Shown piece by piece: positions 26,277-33,340 of a stretch of 64,000 nucleotides of DNA (position 1 is its first letter; each line of letters begins with the position of its first letter). Position numbers and translations under genes: made by a program. The notes below the pieces were generated by a model. The model was not told the origin of the DNA, made no database searches, and was given only the letters and a program-made list of their open reading frames with translations. The DNA is from Bacillus sp. HSf4 (GTDB lineage Bacteria > Bacillota > Bacilli > Bacillales > Bacillaceae). The stretch spans positions 1,414,001 through 1,478,000 of the forward strand of contig NZ_CP120679.1 of NCBI RefSeq assembly GCF_029537375.1. The letters run 5' to 3'.

Positions 26277-27548
26277 ATGTTTGCAAACGGCCGGGGGTTT
26301 GTGATTGTCATGCTCTTTTTGGCAGGGGTTATTAATTATTTGGATCGCTCGGCGCTGTCAGTCGCCGCTCCGTTCATTCAGGAGGATCTGAACATCCGTC
26401 CTTCTCAGATGGGGATGCTCTTCAGCAGTTTTTTCATCGGGTATGCGGTATTTAATTTCATTGGCGGCTGGGCTTCAGACAGATTTGGAGCAAAAAACAC
26501 ATTATCGCTGGCGATGATTGTCTGGTCTGTGTTCAGCGGAGCGATCGCACTGACCTACAATTTTGTGTCGCTTTTTATCATCCGCGTCATCTTTGGGATG
26601 GGGGAAGGTCCGCTGTCAGCTTCGACAAGCAAGGCGGTCAACAACTGGTTCCCGCAAAAAGAAAGGGCAAGGGCGCTCGGCATGACGATGTGCGGAACTC
26701 CGCTCGGCGGCGCGATTTCAGGGCCGATCGTCGGGCTGATTGCCATCCATTGGGGCTGGAAAGCTTCTTTTGTGCTGATTATGCTGATCGGGCTGATTTG
26801 GGTTTGGTTTTGGATCAAATACATGAAAGAAAGACCTGAAGAATTCCAAAAAGACGCCCATGAACATGAACACTCGAAAAAATCCGCTCCCATCCCGCTG
26901 TCTTTTTATTTAAAACAGCCGACTGTCCTTTTCACCGCTTTCGCTTTTTTCTCATACAATTATATTTTGTTTTTTTTCTTAACCTGGTTTCCCAGCTATT
27001 TAACGACGGCCCGCGGGCTGAGTATCCACGATATGAGCATTGCCACGGTTATTCCATGGATTGTCGGGTTTATCGGCCTTGCGCTTGGGGGATTTATTTC
27101 CGATTACATTTTCAGGATCACCGGCAGGCAGATGTTTTCACGAAAAGCGGTTCTTGTCATATGCCTTTTGGCTGCTGCTGTATGCATCGGGTTTGCCGGG
27201 GTGGTCTCCACCGCCGTCGGAGCGGTCGCATTAGTCGCTTTGTCCGTTTTCTTTTTGTATTTGACAGGTATCACGTACTGGGCGATTATTCAGGATATCG
27301 TTCATCCTGAGAGGGTCGGCGGTGTCAGCGGCTTCATGCATTTTCTCGCCAATACGTCCGGGATCATCGGTCCGACTGTCACCGGCTTCATCGTCGAGTA
27401 CAGCGGCGCCTTTACAAGCGCGTTTCTGCTGGCTGGGGGGCTCGCAGTGGCAGGCTCGCTTTCCGTTGCTTTCTTTGTCAAACCGATCGGTTCGGATAAG
27501 CTGCCGCCAGCTGTTTCAGGTGATGAACAGAAACCGTTTTTATCTTAG
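26277..27548 (+). CDS. MFS transporter, hexuronate (ExuT/YjmG-like) type
   Basis: This is a major facilitator of the anion:cation symporter group with about 12 membrane helices. The start is ATG 26277 (423 residues), 13 bases after GAGGGG; an in-frame start at 26271 adds two residues. Signatures include VINYLDRSALSVAAPFIQED near the N-terminus, the cytoplasmic loop-2 motif GGWASDRFGAKNTL, GMGEGPLSASTSKAVNNWF, and a charged middle loop (KERPEEFQKDAHEHEHSKK). This pattern matches hexuronate/glucarate transporters (ExuT, GudP). As the last gene of the operon it probably imports the hexuronate or aldonate used by the enzymes upstream. Confidence 0.88.
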   Translation: MFANGRGFVIVMLFLAGVINYLDRSALSVAAPFIQEDLNIRPSQMGMLFSSFFIGYAVFNFIGGWASDRFGAKNTLSLAMIVWSVFSGAIALTYNFVSLFIIRVIFGMGEGPLSASTSKAVNNWFPQKERARALGMTMCGTPLGGAISGPIVGLIAIHWGWKASFVLIMLIGLIWVWFWIKYMKERPEEFQKDAHEHEHSKKSAPIPLSFYLKQPTVLFTAFAFFSYNYILFFFLTWFPSYLTTARGLSIHDMSIATVIPWIVGFIGLALGGFISDYIFRITGRQMFSRKAVLVICLLAAAVCIGFAGVVSTAVGAVALVALSVFFLYLTGITYWAIIQDIVHPERVGGVSGFMHFLANTSGIIGPTVTGFIVEYSGAFTSAFLLAGGLAVAGSLSVAFFVKPIGSDKLPPAVSGDEQKPFLS

Positions 27549-27580
27549 GCGAGAGACGGAATCGGTGCGGGCAAACAAAA

Positions 27581-27603
27581 CCCCTTCCTCGTCAAGGAAG
27601 GGG
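27581..27603 (-). terminator. Terminator for spoIIS genes (possibly bidirectional)
   Basis: The perfect arms CCCCTTCCT (27581-27589) and AGGAAGGGG (27595-27603) enclose CGTCA. Reading the minus strand, GGGG is followed by TTTTGTTT, a good intrinsic terminator for the spoIISC-side transcript. On the plus strand no T run follows, though it could still end the MFS operon. Confidence 0.75.
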
Positions 27604-27608
27604 TGCTG

Positions 27609-27737
27609 CTATTTCTTTTTTTTCTTGTTGAGCGCTTTAATCAGGTTCTCGCTTCTTTTTCTGAGGAGGGCGGTATAGTCCGACAGGCCGAATTTTGCGA
27701 AGTCTGTATGTTTGACTTGTTTTTTTTGTTTTTTCAC
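27609..27737 (-). CDS. spoIISC: SpoIISC-like small antitoxin
   Basis: This 42-residue basic protein is read on the minus strand from GTG (complement 27737-27735) behind TTAGGTGATACC. The sequence is MKKQKKQVKHTDFAKFGLSD, then YTALLRKRSENLIKALN and a Lys-rich end. It lies downstream of spoIISB in the position of the third gene, spoIISC, of the B. subtilis locus, which encodes a small second antitoxin (45 residues as I recall). Size, charge and position fit; I cannot align it from memory. Evidence is thus positional with good coding and ribosome signals. Confidence 0.6.
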   Translation of the reverse strand: MKKQKKQVKHTDFAKFGLSDYTALLRKRSENLIKALNKKKKK

Positions 27738-27786
27738 GGTATCACCTAATCTGTGTTGATTGGTTTATTGTATGTATCAACTGGGA

Positions 27787-27828
27787 AAATGGGATAAGGA
27801 CGGGAAAATTTTTCCCCGTCCCATTTCA
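27787..27828 (-). terminator. Hairpin between spoIISB and spoIISC
   Basis: On the plus strand the outer arms AAATGGGA (27787-27794) and TCCCATTT (27819-27826) pair, and the inner CGGGAAAA (27801-27808) pairs with TTTTCCCCG (27810-27818) with small bulges. The right arm touches the spoIISB stop codon. On the minus strand the stem ends in TTTT, so it may terminate spoIISA-spoIISB messages and leave spoIISC under its own control. Confidence 0.5.
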
Positions 27829-27990
27829 GGCTTTTTTCCGTTTATACTCGCCTATCAGCCGTTCGTTTTGTTTGAAAATCCGTTCGGTGTGGGGGCTGAC
27901 TTCGTATTTTGCGATACTGGTTTTCGATTGCTTTTTAAACATTTTAAATGAAAGGCGCTTCTTTGCGTTTTCCTGAAAAGCAGGCTCCAT
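27826..27990 (-). CDS. spoIISB: SpoIISB antitoxin
   Basis: This 54-residue antitoxin neutralises the SpoIISA membrane toxin. The sequence, MEPAFQENAKKRLSFKMFKK, then SKTSIAKYEVSPHTERIF, then KQNERLIGEYKRKKA, matches the B. subtilis SpoIISB pattern well (VSPHTARIFKENERLIDEYKRKKA there, from memory). I start it at the ATG whose complement is 27988-27990, one base beyond the spoIISA stop, with GGAAGGTGA overlapping the toxin's 3' end. A longer in-frame opening lacks family similarity. Tight coupling to spoIISA is typical of toxin-antitoxin pairs. Confidence 0.92.
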   Translation of the reverse strand: MEPAFQENAKKRLSFKMFKKQSKTSIAKYEVSPHTERIFKQNERLIGEYKRKKA

Positions 27991-27991
27991 C

Positions 27992-28738
27992 TCAATCGTC
28001 ACCTTCCTCTTCGTTTGGTAGCAGGAGATCATAGACGCTTGTTAAAGAAGTAAACAGGAGGTAGTCGAATTCTGTGACCAGATCCTCTGAGGTTAATTTC
28101 ATCACATAGTCATAATCATGGATCGAAAATGGAATCAGGACCATTTTTCCGTTTTCTTCGTAATAGACGTCTTTCCGATCCAGCTTTTCTTGAACGGCGA
28201 ACCGGTTTTCCATGTGTTCAAGCAAATGATCCTTGCTCTCGTTTGAATTATATTCACATAAGGCGGCAGAAATATTCATTTTTTCGCCAAAGCGGCTGAT
28301 GAGTTTTTCAATGCCTTCAGCATAAGCTTCTATACTTCCATAATAGATGTGGATCGGTTCGTTTTTCAATAGGTATTGGTACGTTTTCAGCCTGTTTTGA
28401 TAAGTGTGAAGCAGGTCGTTGTTTTCTTCGAGAAGCATCCTTGTGTCTGTGGCGAGTTCAGAACTTCCGAGTTTTTTAAAATAGGCGTTTAAAAAAATAA
28501 AAGCATCGGTGAGCGTGAAGAAAACGGCGACGATCAGGTAATGAAGCGGATTCGTGAAAATCGACTGCGGATCGTGCGTCCAATAAATCACGGCGCCGAT
28601 AACATAAAGCAGGTACCACGTTTTTCTGATCGCGACCGTTTTTTCGGTGAGCTTTTTTTCAAAACGCCACACGGCAGCCACGTACAGAGCCAGCGCCAAA
28701 ACAATGAGCCAAACAAGGAATTGATAAAATAGCAGCAT
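27992..28738 (-). CDS. spoIISA: SpoIISA membrane toxin
   Basis: This 248-residue toxin has the same length I recall for B. subtilis SpoIISA. Three N-terminal membrane helices are visible: about 3-24 (LFYQFLVWLIVLALALYVAA), about 40-56 (TWYLLYVIGAVIYWTH) and about 65-88. A cytosolic GAF-like domain follows, with the conserved LKTYQYLLKNEPIHIYYGS, YAEGIEKLISRFG, LDRKDVYYEENGKMVLIPF and LVTEFDYLLFTSLTSVYDL. Overproduction damages the membrane during sporulation unless SpoIISB binds. The ATG (complement 28736-28738) is behind GAGGGAAAC. In B. subtilis the locus directly flanks PBSX; here a hexuronate operon separates them. Confidence 0.95.
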   Translation of the reverse strand: MLLFYQFLVWLIVLALALYVAAVWRFEKKLTEKTVAIRKTWYLLYVIGAVIYWTHDPQSIFTNPLHYLIVAVFFTLTDAFIFLNAYFKKLGSSELATDTRMLLEENNDLLHTYQNRLKTYQYLLKNEPIHIYYGSIEAYAEGIEKLISRFGEKMNISAALCEYNSNESKDHLLEHMENRFAVQEKLDRKDVYYEENGKMVLIPFSIHDYDYVMKLTSEDLVTEFDYLLFTSLTSVYDLLLPNEEEGDD

Positions 28739-28813
28739 AACTTGTTTCCCTCTTCCCGAGAAATAGTGCAGTTCCTATTCTATTGTTATGCCGGCTTTCT
28801 TTTAAACATGAAA

Positions 28814-28840
28814 ACTCCCGTCCTAGATTCGGACGGGAGT
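28814..28840 (-). terminator. Terminator of the pit-ykaA operon
   Basis: ACTCCCGTCC (28814-28823) and GGACGGGAGT (28831-28840) form a perfect 10-bp stem. On the minus strand it is followed by TTTTCATG, and it lies just after the pit stop. This is an intrinsic terminator. Confidence 0.85.
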
Positions 28841-28847
28841 GTGCTGA

Positions 28848-29846
28848 TTAAAAGAATAAATCAAGTATGAAATAGGCAAATGCACCGATGGTTGCCGAAA
28901 TAGGAAGGGTAATGACCCATGTGATCAACATCCGCTTTGCGGTGCCCCAGTTTACGCCTTTCACCCGGTGGGAAGCACCCACACCTAAAATGGATGAAGA
29001 AATGACGTGTGTCGTGCTGACAGGCAAATGGACGATCGTCGCACCAAAGATGATGAGGGCTCCCGTCAAATCTGCAGAGACACCATTGACGGGACGGATC
29101 TTCATGATTTTTCCGCCGACGGTTTTGATGATTTTCCAGCCGCCGACAGATGTTCCGAGACCCATAGCCGTGGCGCATGCAAACTGCACCCAGAACGGGA
29201 TGTCAGTTGTACTGTGCAAGTTACCCGCAATTAAAGCCATCGTAATGATACCCATCGCTTTCTGTGCATCGTTCGTGCCGTGCGTATAGGACTGAATGGC
29301 AGCTGTCGCGATTTGAACGCGCCGGAACCGCTTATTCGTTTTTGCCAGATTGCTGTTCTTAAAAATGACTTTGACGATGCTGTAGATCAAATATCCTAAA
29401 ACAAACGCCAAAATGGGCGATAATATAAGTGCTTCAATAATTTTAATAAATCCGTGGTATTTAATCGCGGCGAATCCTTCCGATGCGATGACAGCTCCGG
29501 CAATCGCTCCGATGATCGCGTGGGATGAGCTGCTGGGAATTCCGAAATACCAGGTCACTAGGTTCCATGTAATGCCGGCGATAAGAGCTGCAAGGATCAC
29601 GATCGATCCGTTTTCCAGCTTGAAAGGATCGGCGATGTCGCTCGTAATTGTTTTGGCGACGCCTGTGAACGTCATGGCGCCGGCGAAGTTCATGACAGCG
29701 GCCATAATAATGGCGTGCCGTGGTTTTAACGCTTTTGTCGATACCGAGGTGGCGATCGCATTTGCCGTATCATGAAAGCCGTTGATAAAGTCAAATGCCA
29801 AAGCAAAGATGACAATCAATATGGTTAATACAAATAAAAGATCCAT
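28848..29846 (-). CDS. pit: Low-affinity inorganic phosphate transporter Pit
   Basis: This 332-residue membrane transporter is of the PiT family. The duplicated family signatures are visible: GFHDTANAIATSVSTKAL near residue 25 and YTHGTNDAQKAMGIITMAL near 190. GxxxPVSTTHVISSSILGVG occurs near 275 and SSSHAIIGAIAGAVI near 105. About ten hydrophobic segments are seen. It takes up phosphate (as metal phosphate) with protons or sodium. The DUF47 partner gene ykaA lies 12 bases upstream in the same transcript, the usual pairing. The order pit-ykaA next to spoIISA matches B. subtilis. Confidence 0.95.
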   Translation of the reverse strand: MDLLFVLTILIVIFALAFDFINGFHDTANAIATSVSTKALKPRHAIIMAAVMNFAGAMTFTGVAKTITSDIADPFKLENGSIVILAALIAGITWNLVTWYFGIPSSSSHAIIGAIAGAVIASEGFAAIKYHGFIKIIEALILSPILAFVLGYLIYSIVKVIFKNSNLAKTNKRFRRVQIATAAIQSYTHGTNDAQKAMGIITMALIAGNLHSTTDIPFWVQFACATAMGLGTSVGGWKIIKTVGGKIMKIRPVNGVSADLTGALIIFGATIVHLPVSTTHVISSSILGVGASHRVKGVNWGTAKRMLITWVITLPISATIGAFAYFILDLFF

Positions 29847-29858
29847 TATAATCCCTCG

Positions 29859-30476
29859 TTACGCATTTTTCATTATGATGGTTTCTAAATTGTTTGCTAC
29901 ACTTTGGCATGAATCTGCGATTTCTTCAAGCGTCTCATAGATTTCTCTGTACTGGATCACTTTAATCGGATCTGTCTCTTTACCGAAAAGATTTTTCAGC
30001 GATTTGCGGTGCAGGTTATCGCAGTTGTGTTCGTATTCTTTAATTTTGATGGCATGCGGCTGAATTTCTTTCAAGCGATTGTCCGCCATCAATTCAATGG
30101 TTATTAAAATTTCTTTTGCACATTCTCTGATGTAGCCGCTGAATTTATCAATATGCTCGTCTGAAGAGGTGATCGAGAAAATTTCCATCATCGCCGAGAA
30201 ATGCTCGATGCCGTCGAGTACATCGTCAAGACTGTTCGTCAGCTGCAGGATATCCTCCCGCTCGATCGGCGTGATAAAAGCCTTATTCAGCTCCTTAATC
30301 ATCGTATGTACATAATTATCTCCTTTTGTCTCATACTCTTTTAAGGTATCTGCAAATTCCTTTAGGGTTGTTTGATTTGTCACTTTATAATGAACAAAAT
30401 ATTCGGCTGTTTCATCCAGGTTTTTTGCAATTTCCATCAAAAGCACGGAAAACTTGTCTTTTTTTCTTTTCAACAT
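29859..30476 (-). CDS. ykaA: DUF47 PhoU-like protein, Pit partner (YkaA)
   Basis: This 205-residue helical protein is of the DUF47/PhoU-like family, thought to regulate the adjacent Pit transporter. I start at the ATG complementary to 30474-30476, behind GGAGGG (complement of about 30484-30489), giving MLKRKKDKFSVLLMEIAKNL. Typical PhoU-like acidic metal-binding patterns are ETKGDNYVHTMIKEL and KEYEHNCDNLHRKSL. The C-terminus is YETLEEIADSCQSVANNLE. An upstream in-frame extension has no ribosome site. Confidence 0.92.
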   Translation of the reverse strand: MLKRKKDKFSVLLMEIAKNLDETAEYFVHYKVTNQTTLKEFADTLKEYETKGDNYVHTMIKELNKAFITPIEREDILQLTNSLDDVLDGIEHFSAMMEIFSITSSDEHIDKFSGYIRECAKEILITIELMADNRLKEIQPHAIKIKEYEHNCDNLHRKSLKNLFGKETDPIKVIQYREIYETLEEIADSCQSVANNLETIIMKNA

Positions 30477-30808
30477 TTGTAACCCTCCATTGTTTAAATG
30501 AGACAATGCACACATCAAAATATTATATAACTTTTTGTCGAAAAAAAACAGGTGCAGTCGAAAAAAACAATTTAATTTTCAGGCAGTTGCCACATATTAA
30601 CGGATGTGAGGCCGACATGTTCATCGTGTTTTTTTGACAATTCATAGTTGTTTTCTCCTTATATGTATTTGTGTCTAAAGAATGAATTATCCGGGAATTT
30701 TTCTATGAATGGGAGTTTCGGTTTAAAAATATCGAAAATTGAGATTTTTCCTTATTTTCAGTTCTCTTTCCTGATATAGTAGTAATAAACTGGAAAGGGA
30801 GTGAGCTG
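30477..30808. other. Divergent intergenic region between ykaA and ggt
   Basis: A 332-base AT-rich region. For ykaA (minus) it has a TATAAT hexamer (complement of 30523-30528) and, upstream, two direct repeats of GTCGAAAAAAACA type (30538-30551 and 30558-30570) at a 20-base period. For ggt a TATAGT hexamer (30775-30780) with a weak TTATTT 17 bases upstream is seen. A 15-codon frame with a ribosome site on the minus strand (30598-30645) is too short to call. No ComA box was recognised. Confidence 0.5.
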
Positions 30809-32560
30809 ATGAGACGGTTAGCTTTCTTGGTTGTTGCTTTTTGTTTCGCGGTTGGTTGTTTTTTCAGTCCAGTGTCGAAAGCTGAAGGTGTAAGTGGCAG
30901 CGGAGAAAAAGTCGCAGTCGGTAAGGACGGGATGGTGGCGACGGCTCATCCATTGGCATCAAAAATCGGTGCAGAGGTTTTGAAAAAAGGCGGAAATGCG
31001 ATTGATGCGTCCATCGCCATCCAGTTTGCCCTCAATGTGACAGAGCCGATGATGTCTGGAATCGGCGGCGGCGGATTTATGATGGTCTATGACGGCAGCA
31101 CGAAGGAAACCTCGATTATCAACAGCCGTGAGCGGGCTCCACAAGGCGCTGAATCCGATATGTTTTTGGATGAGGACGGGAAGGTGATTCCTTTCTCCAA
31201 AAGGTCGAGGCACGGAAACGCAGTCGGTGTCCCGGGAACGTTAAAGGGGCTGGAAGCGGCGCACGAAAAATGGGGAACGAAGAGCATGAAAGAACTGATC
31301 ACACCTGCCATCAAGCTTGCGGAAGACGGATTTGAAATCGATTCAGTGCTGGCGGAGGCGATTCAGGACAATGAGGACAAACTGAGCAAAACGGCTGCGA
31401 AAGATATTTTCCTGCCGGACGGCGAGCCGCTGAAAGAAGGCGATAAGCTCGTACAAGAGGATTTGGCGAAAACCTTTAAACTGATCCGGAAAGAAGGGTC
31501 ACAAGCCTTTTACAAGGGTGAAATCGGCAGTGCGGTCGCAGACGTCGTCCAGGATTTCGGCGGATCGATGACACCTGATGATCTGGCGCGTTATGATGTA
31601 ACAACAGACAAGCCGATCTGGGGAGATTACCACGGCTATGATATTGCAAGCATGCCGCCCCCAAGTTCGGGAGGGGTCTTCATGCTGCAGATGCTGAAGT
31701 TAATCGATGACTTTCATTTGTCACAGTACGATCCGAAGTCATTTGAAAAATATCATTTATTAGCGGAAACGATGCACCTTTCATATGCGGACAGAGCGGC
31801 GTACGCCGGCGATCCCGAATTTGTCGATGTTCCGCTGGAAGGATTGCTTGATCCGGAATATATTCAAGAACGGCAAAAATTGATCAGCCTTGACGAGGTC
31901 AACCGCGATGTGAAAGAGGGGGACCCGTGGAAATATGAAGAAGGGGAGCCGAACTATGACATCGTGCCGCAGGCCGATGATAACGAAACAGGCGAAACCA
32001 CTCATTTTACTGTCGCTGATCAATGGGGAAATGTCGTTTCCTATACAACGACGATCGAACAGCTTTTCGGTACGGGCATTTTAGTACCGGGATACGGTTT
32101 CTTTTTAAATAATGAACTGACCGATTTTGACGCGGTTCCAGGGGGCGCCAATGAAGTGCAGCCGAATAAAAGGCCGCTGTCCAGCATGACCCCGACGATC
32201 GTCTTTAAAGACGACAAACCGGTATTGACCGTCGGATCGCCTGGCGGGAAAACGATTATTGCCTCCGTTTTCCAAACGATCCTGAATTACTTTGAGTACG
32301 ACATGAGTCTCCAGGATGCGATTGAAGAACCGAGGATTTATACGAACAGTCTGTCTTCTTACCGTTATGAATCGGGCATGCCGGAAGACGTCAGGCTGAA
32401 GCTCAATGAATTCGGCCATGATTTCGGATCGAGTCCGCAGGATATCGGCAATGTCCAAAGCATTTTCATTGACCGGGAGCACAAATCCTTTATGGGGGTC
32501 GCCGATTCAAGCCGGAACGGCACGGCGGTCGGCGTCAATATCAAACATTCAGCAAAATAA
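30809..32560 (+). CDS. ggt: Gamma-glutamyltransferase precursor
   Basis: This 583-residue secreted enzyme (B. subtilis Ggt is 587 as I recall) cleaves or transfers gamma-glutamyl groups of glutathione and degrades poly-gamma-glutamate. Residues 1-27 are a signal peptide (MRRLAFLVVAFCFAVGCFF, then SPVSKAEG). The propeptide self-cleaves before the nucleophile, the first Thr of GETTHFTVADQWGN (residue 397). Other signatures are MSGIGGGGFMMVYDG, RERAPQGAESDMFLDE, RPLSSMTPTIVF and VGSPGGKTIIASVFQT. The start is ATG 30809, behind GGAAAGGGAG. It is followed by a terminator. In B. subtilis ggt lies elsewhere relative to the yes cluster, so the neighbourhood is rearranged. Confidence 0.95.
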   Translation: MRRLAFLVVAFCFAVGCFFSPVSKAEGVSGSGEKVAVGKDGMVATAHPLASKIGAEVLKKGGNAIDASIAIQFALNVTEPMMSGIGGGGFMMVYDGSTKETSIINSRERAPQGAESDMFLDEDGKVIPFSKRSRHGNAVGVPGTLKGLEAAHEKWGTKSMKELITPAIKLAEDGFEIDSVLAEAIQDNEDKLSKTAAKDIFLPDGEPLKEGDKLVQEDLAKTFKLIRKEGSQAFYKGEIGSAVADVVQDFGGSMTPDDLARYDVTTDKPIWGDYHGYDIASMPPPSSGGVFMLQMLKLIDDFHLSQYDPKSFEKYHLLAETMHLSYADRAAYAGDPEFVDVPLEGLLDPEYIQERQKLISLDEVNRDVKEGDPWKYEEGEPNYDIVPQADDNETGETTHFTVADQWGNVVSYTTTIEQLFGTGILVPGYGFFLNNELTDFDAVPGGANEVQPNKRPLSSMTPTIVFKDDKPVLTVGSPGGKTIIASVFQTILNYFEYDMSLQDAIEEPRIYTNSLSSYRYESGMPEDVRLKLNEFGHDFGSSPQDIGNVQSIFIDREHKSFMGVADSSRNGTAVGVNIKHSAK

Positions 32561-32568
32561 AGGAGGAT

Positions 32569-32602
32569 GGGCTTGGTCTTGCAATGTAGATCAAGCCCTT
32601 CT
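32569..32602 (+). terminator. Terminator after ggt
   Basis: GGGCTTGGTCT (32569-32579) pairs with AGATCAAGCCC (32588-32598), an 11-bp stem with one G-U pair, followed by TTCTTC. The weak T run makes it a moderate terminator. Confidence 0.65.
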
Positions 32603-32658
32603 TCGTCTGGACCCGCCATAAAAGAGGATTTTTTTAAAAAGAGGAGAAATATATTTTT

Positions 32659-32672
32659 TGTAAGCGTTTACT
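32659..32672. promoter_or_regulatory. CcpA cre site upstream of yesL
   Basis: TGTAAGCGTTTACT agrees with TGWAANCGNTNWCA at all but the last base. It lies 24 bases before the yesL start, at the head of the rhamnogalacturonan cluster. It should mediate glucose repression of yesL-yesM-yesN. Confidence 0.75.
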
Positions 32673-32695
32673 GGTCGAAATGAAGGAGGTTTACC

Positions 32696-33340
32696 ATGAT
32701 TCACACATTGACAAACGGATTTAACCGTTTTTGCGAGTGGGTGATGAGGCTGGCATATCTTAATCTGCTGTGGATCGGCTTTTCTTTGGCGGGAGCGGTC
32801 ATCTTCGGATTAGCGCCGGCGACTGCCGCCATGTTTAGTGTGACGAGACAGTGGGTGAAGGGTGAAACAGATATTCCTGTTTTCCAGACTTTTTTTCAGG
32901 CGTTCAAAAAGGAATGGGCCGGTTCAAGCATTCTCGGCTTCATTTTAGCGGCAATCGCCCTCGTGTTATATGTTGATTTTCAAATTGTTTCCATATATTT
33001 TCAAGGTCAGCCTGCCGTATTGAGCTTGTTTATCAGTTTGTTTATCATTTACGCCATCATCTTCTTATACACTTTTCCAATCTATGTCCACTATCAAATG
33101 AAACGAATCGATGTTCTGAAATACAGCTTCATGATCGGATTTTCCCGTCCGCTCATCACTTTGCTGATGATATTGAGCGCATTTGGAATGGTGCTGGCCG
33201 CTTTATTTCACGTCACATTTCTCTTGTTCTTCAGCGGCAGCGGGTTAAGCTTGCTCCTGACAAAATTGGCGTCCAGCGCATTTTTCGCCATTGACGGCCG
33301 CGGCAATGACAAACAGACTGCCGTCCCGCGCGTGAAATGA
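32696..33340 (+). CDS. yesL: YesL-like DUF624 membrane protein
   Basis: This 214-residue protein has about five membrane helices (YLNLLWIGFSLAGAVIFGLAP at 21-41, others near 80, 105, 145 and 170). DUF624 signatures are FNRFCEWVMRLAYLNLLW and ATAAMFSVTRQWVKGETDIP. Its function is unknown, but members accompany carbohydrate ABC transporters and two-component systems. It starts behind AAGGAGG (32683-32689), follows the cre box, and overlaps yesM by 4 bases. A paralogue, yesV, lies at 44313. Confidence 0.9.
   Translation: MIHTLTNGFNRFCEWVMRLAYLNLLWIGFSLAGAVIFGLAPATAAMFSVTRQWVKGETDIPVFQTFFQAFKKEWAGSSILGFILAAIALVLYVDFQIVSIYFQGQPAVLSLFISLFIIYAIIFLYTFPIYVHYQMKRIDVLKYSFMIGFSRPLITLLMILSAFGMVLAALFHVTFLLFFSGSGLSLLLTKLASSAFFAIDGRGNDKQTAVPRVK

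Noticed and set aside
27991..28032. N-terminal extension of SpoIISB
   Set aside because: It lies inside spoIISA and reads unlike the antitoxin; the shorter form matches the family length.
30598..30645. 15-codon minus-strand frame with a good AAGGAG site before ykaA
   Set aside because: Too short to judge; no stem-loop attenuator next to it was recognised, so a leader peptide is only speculation.
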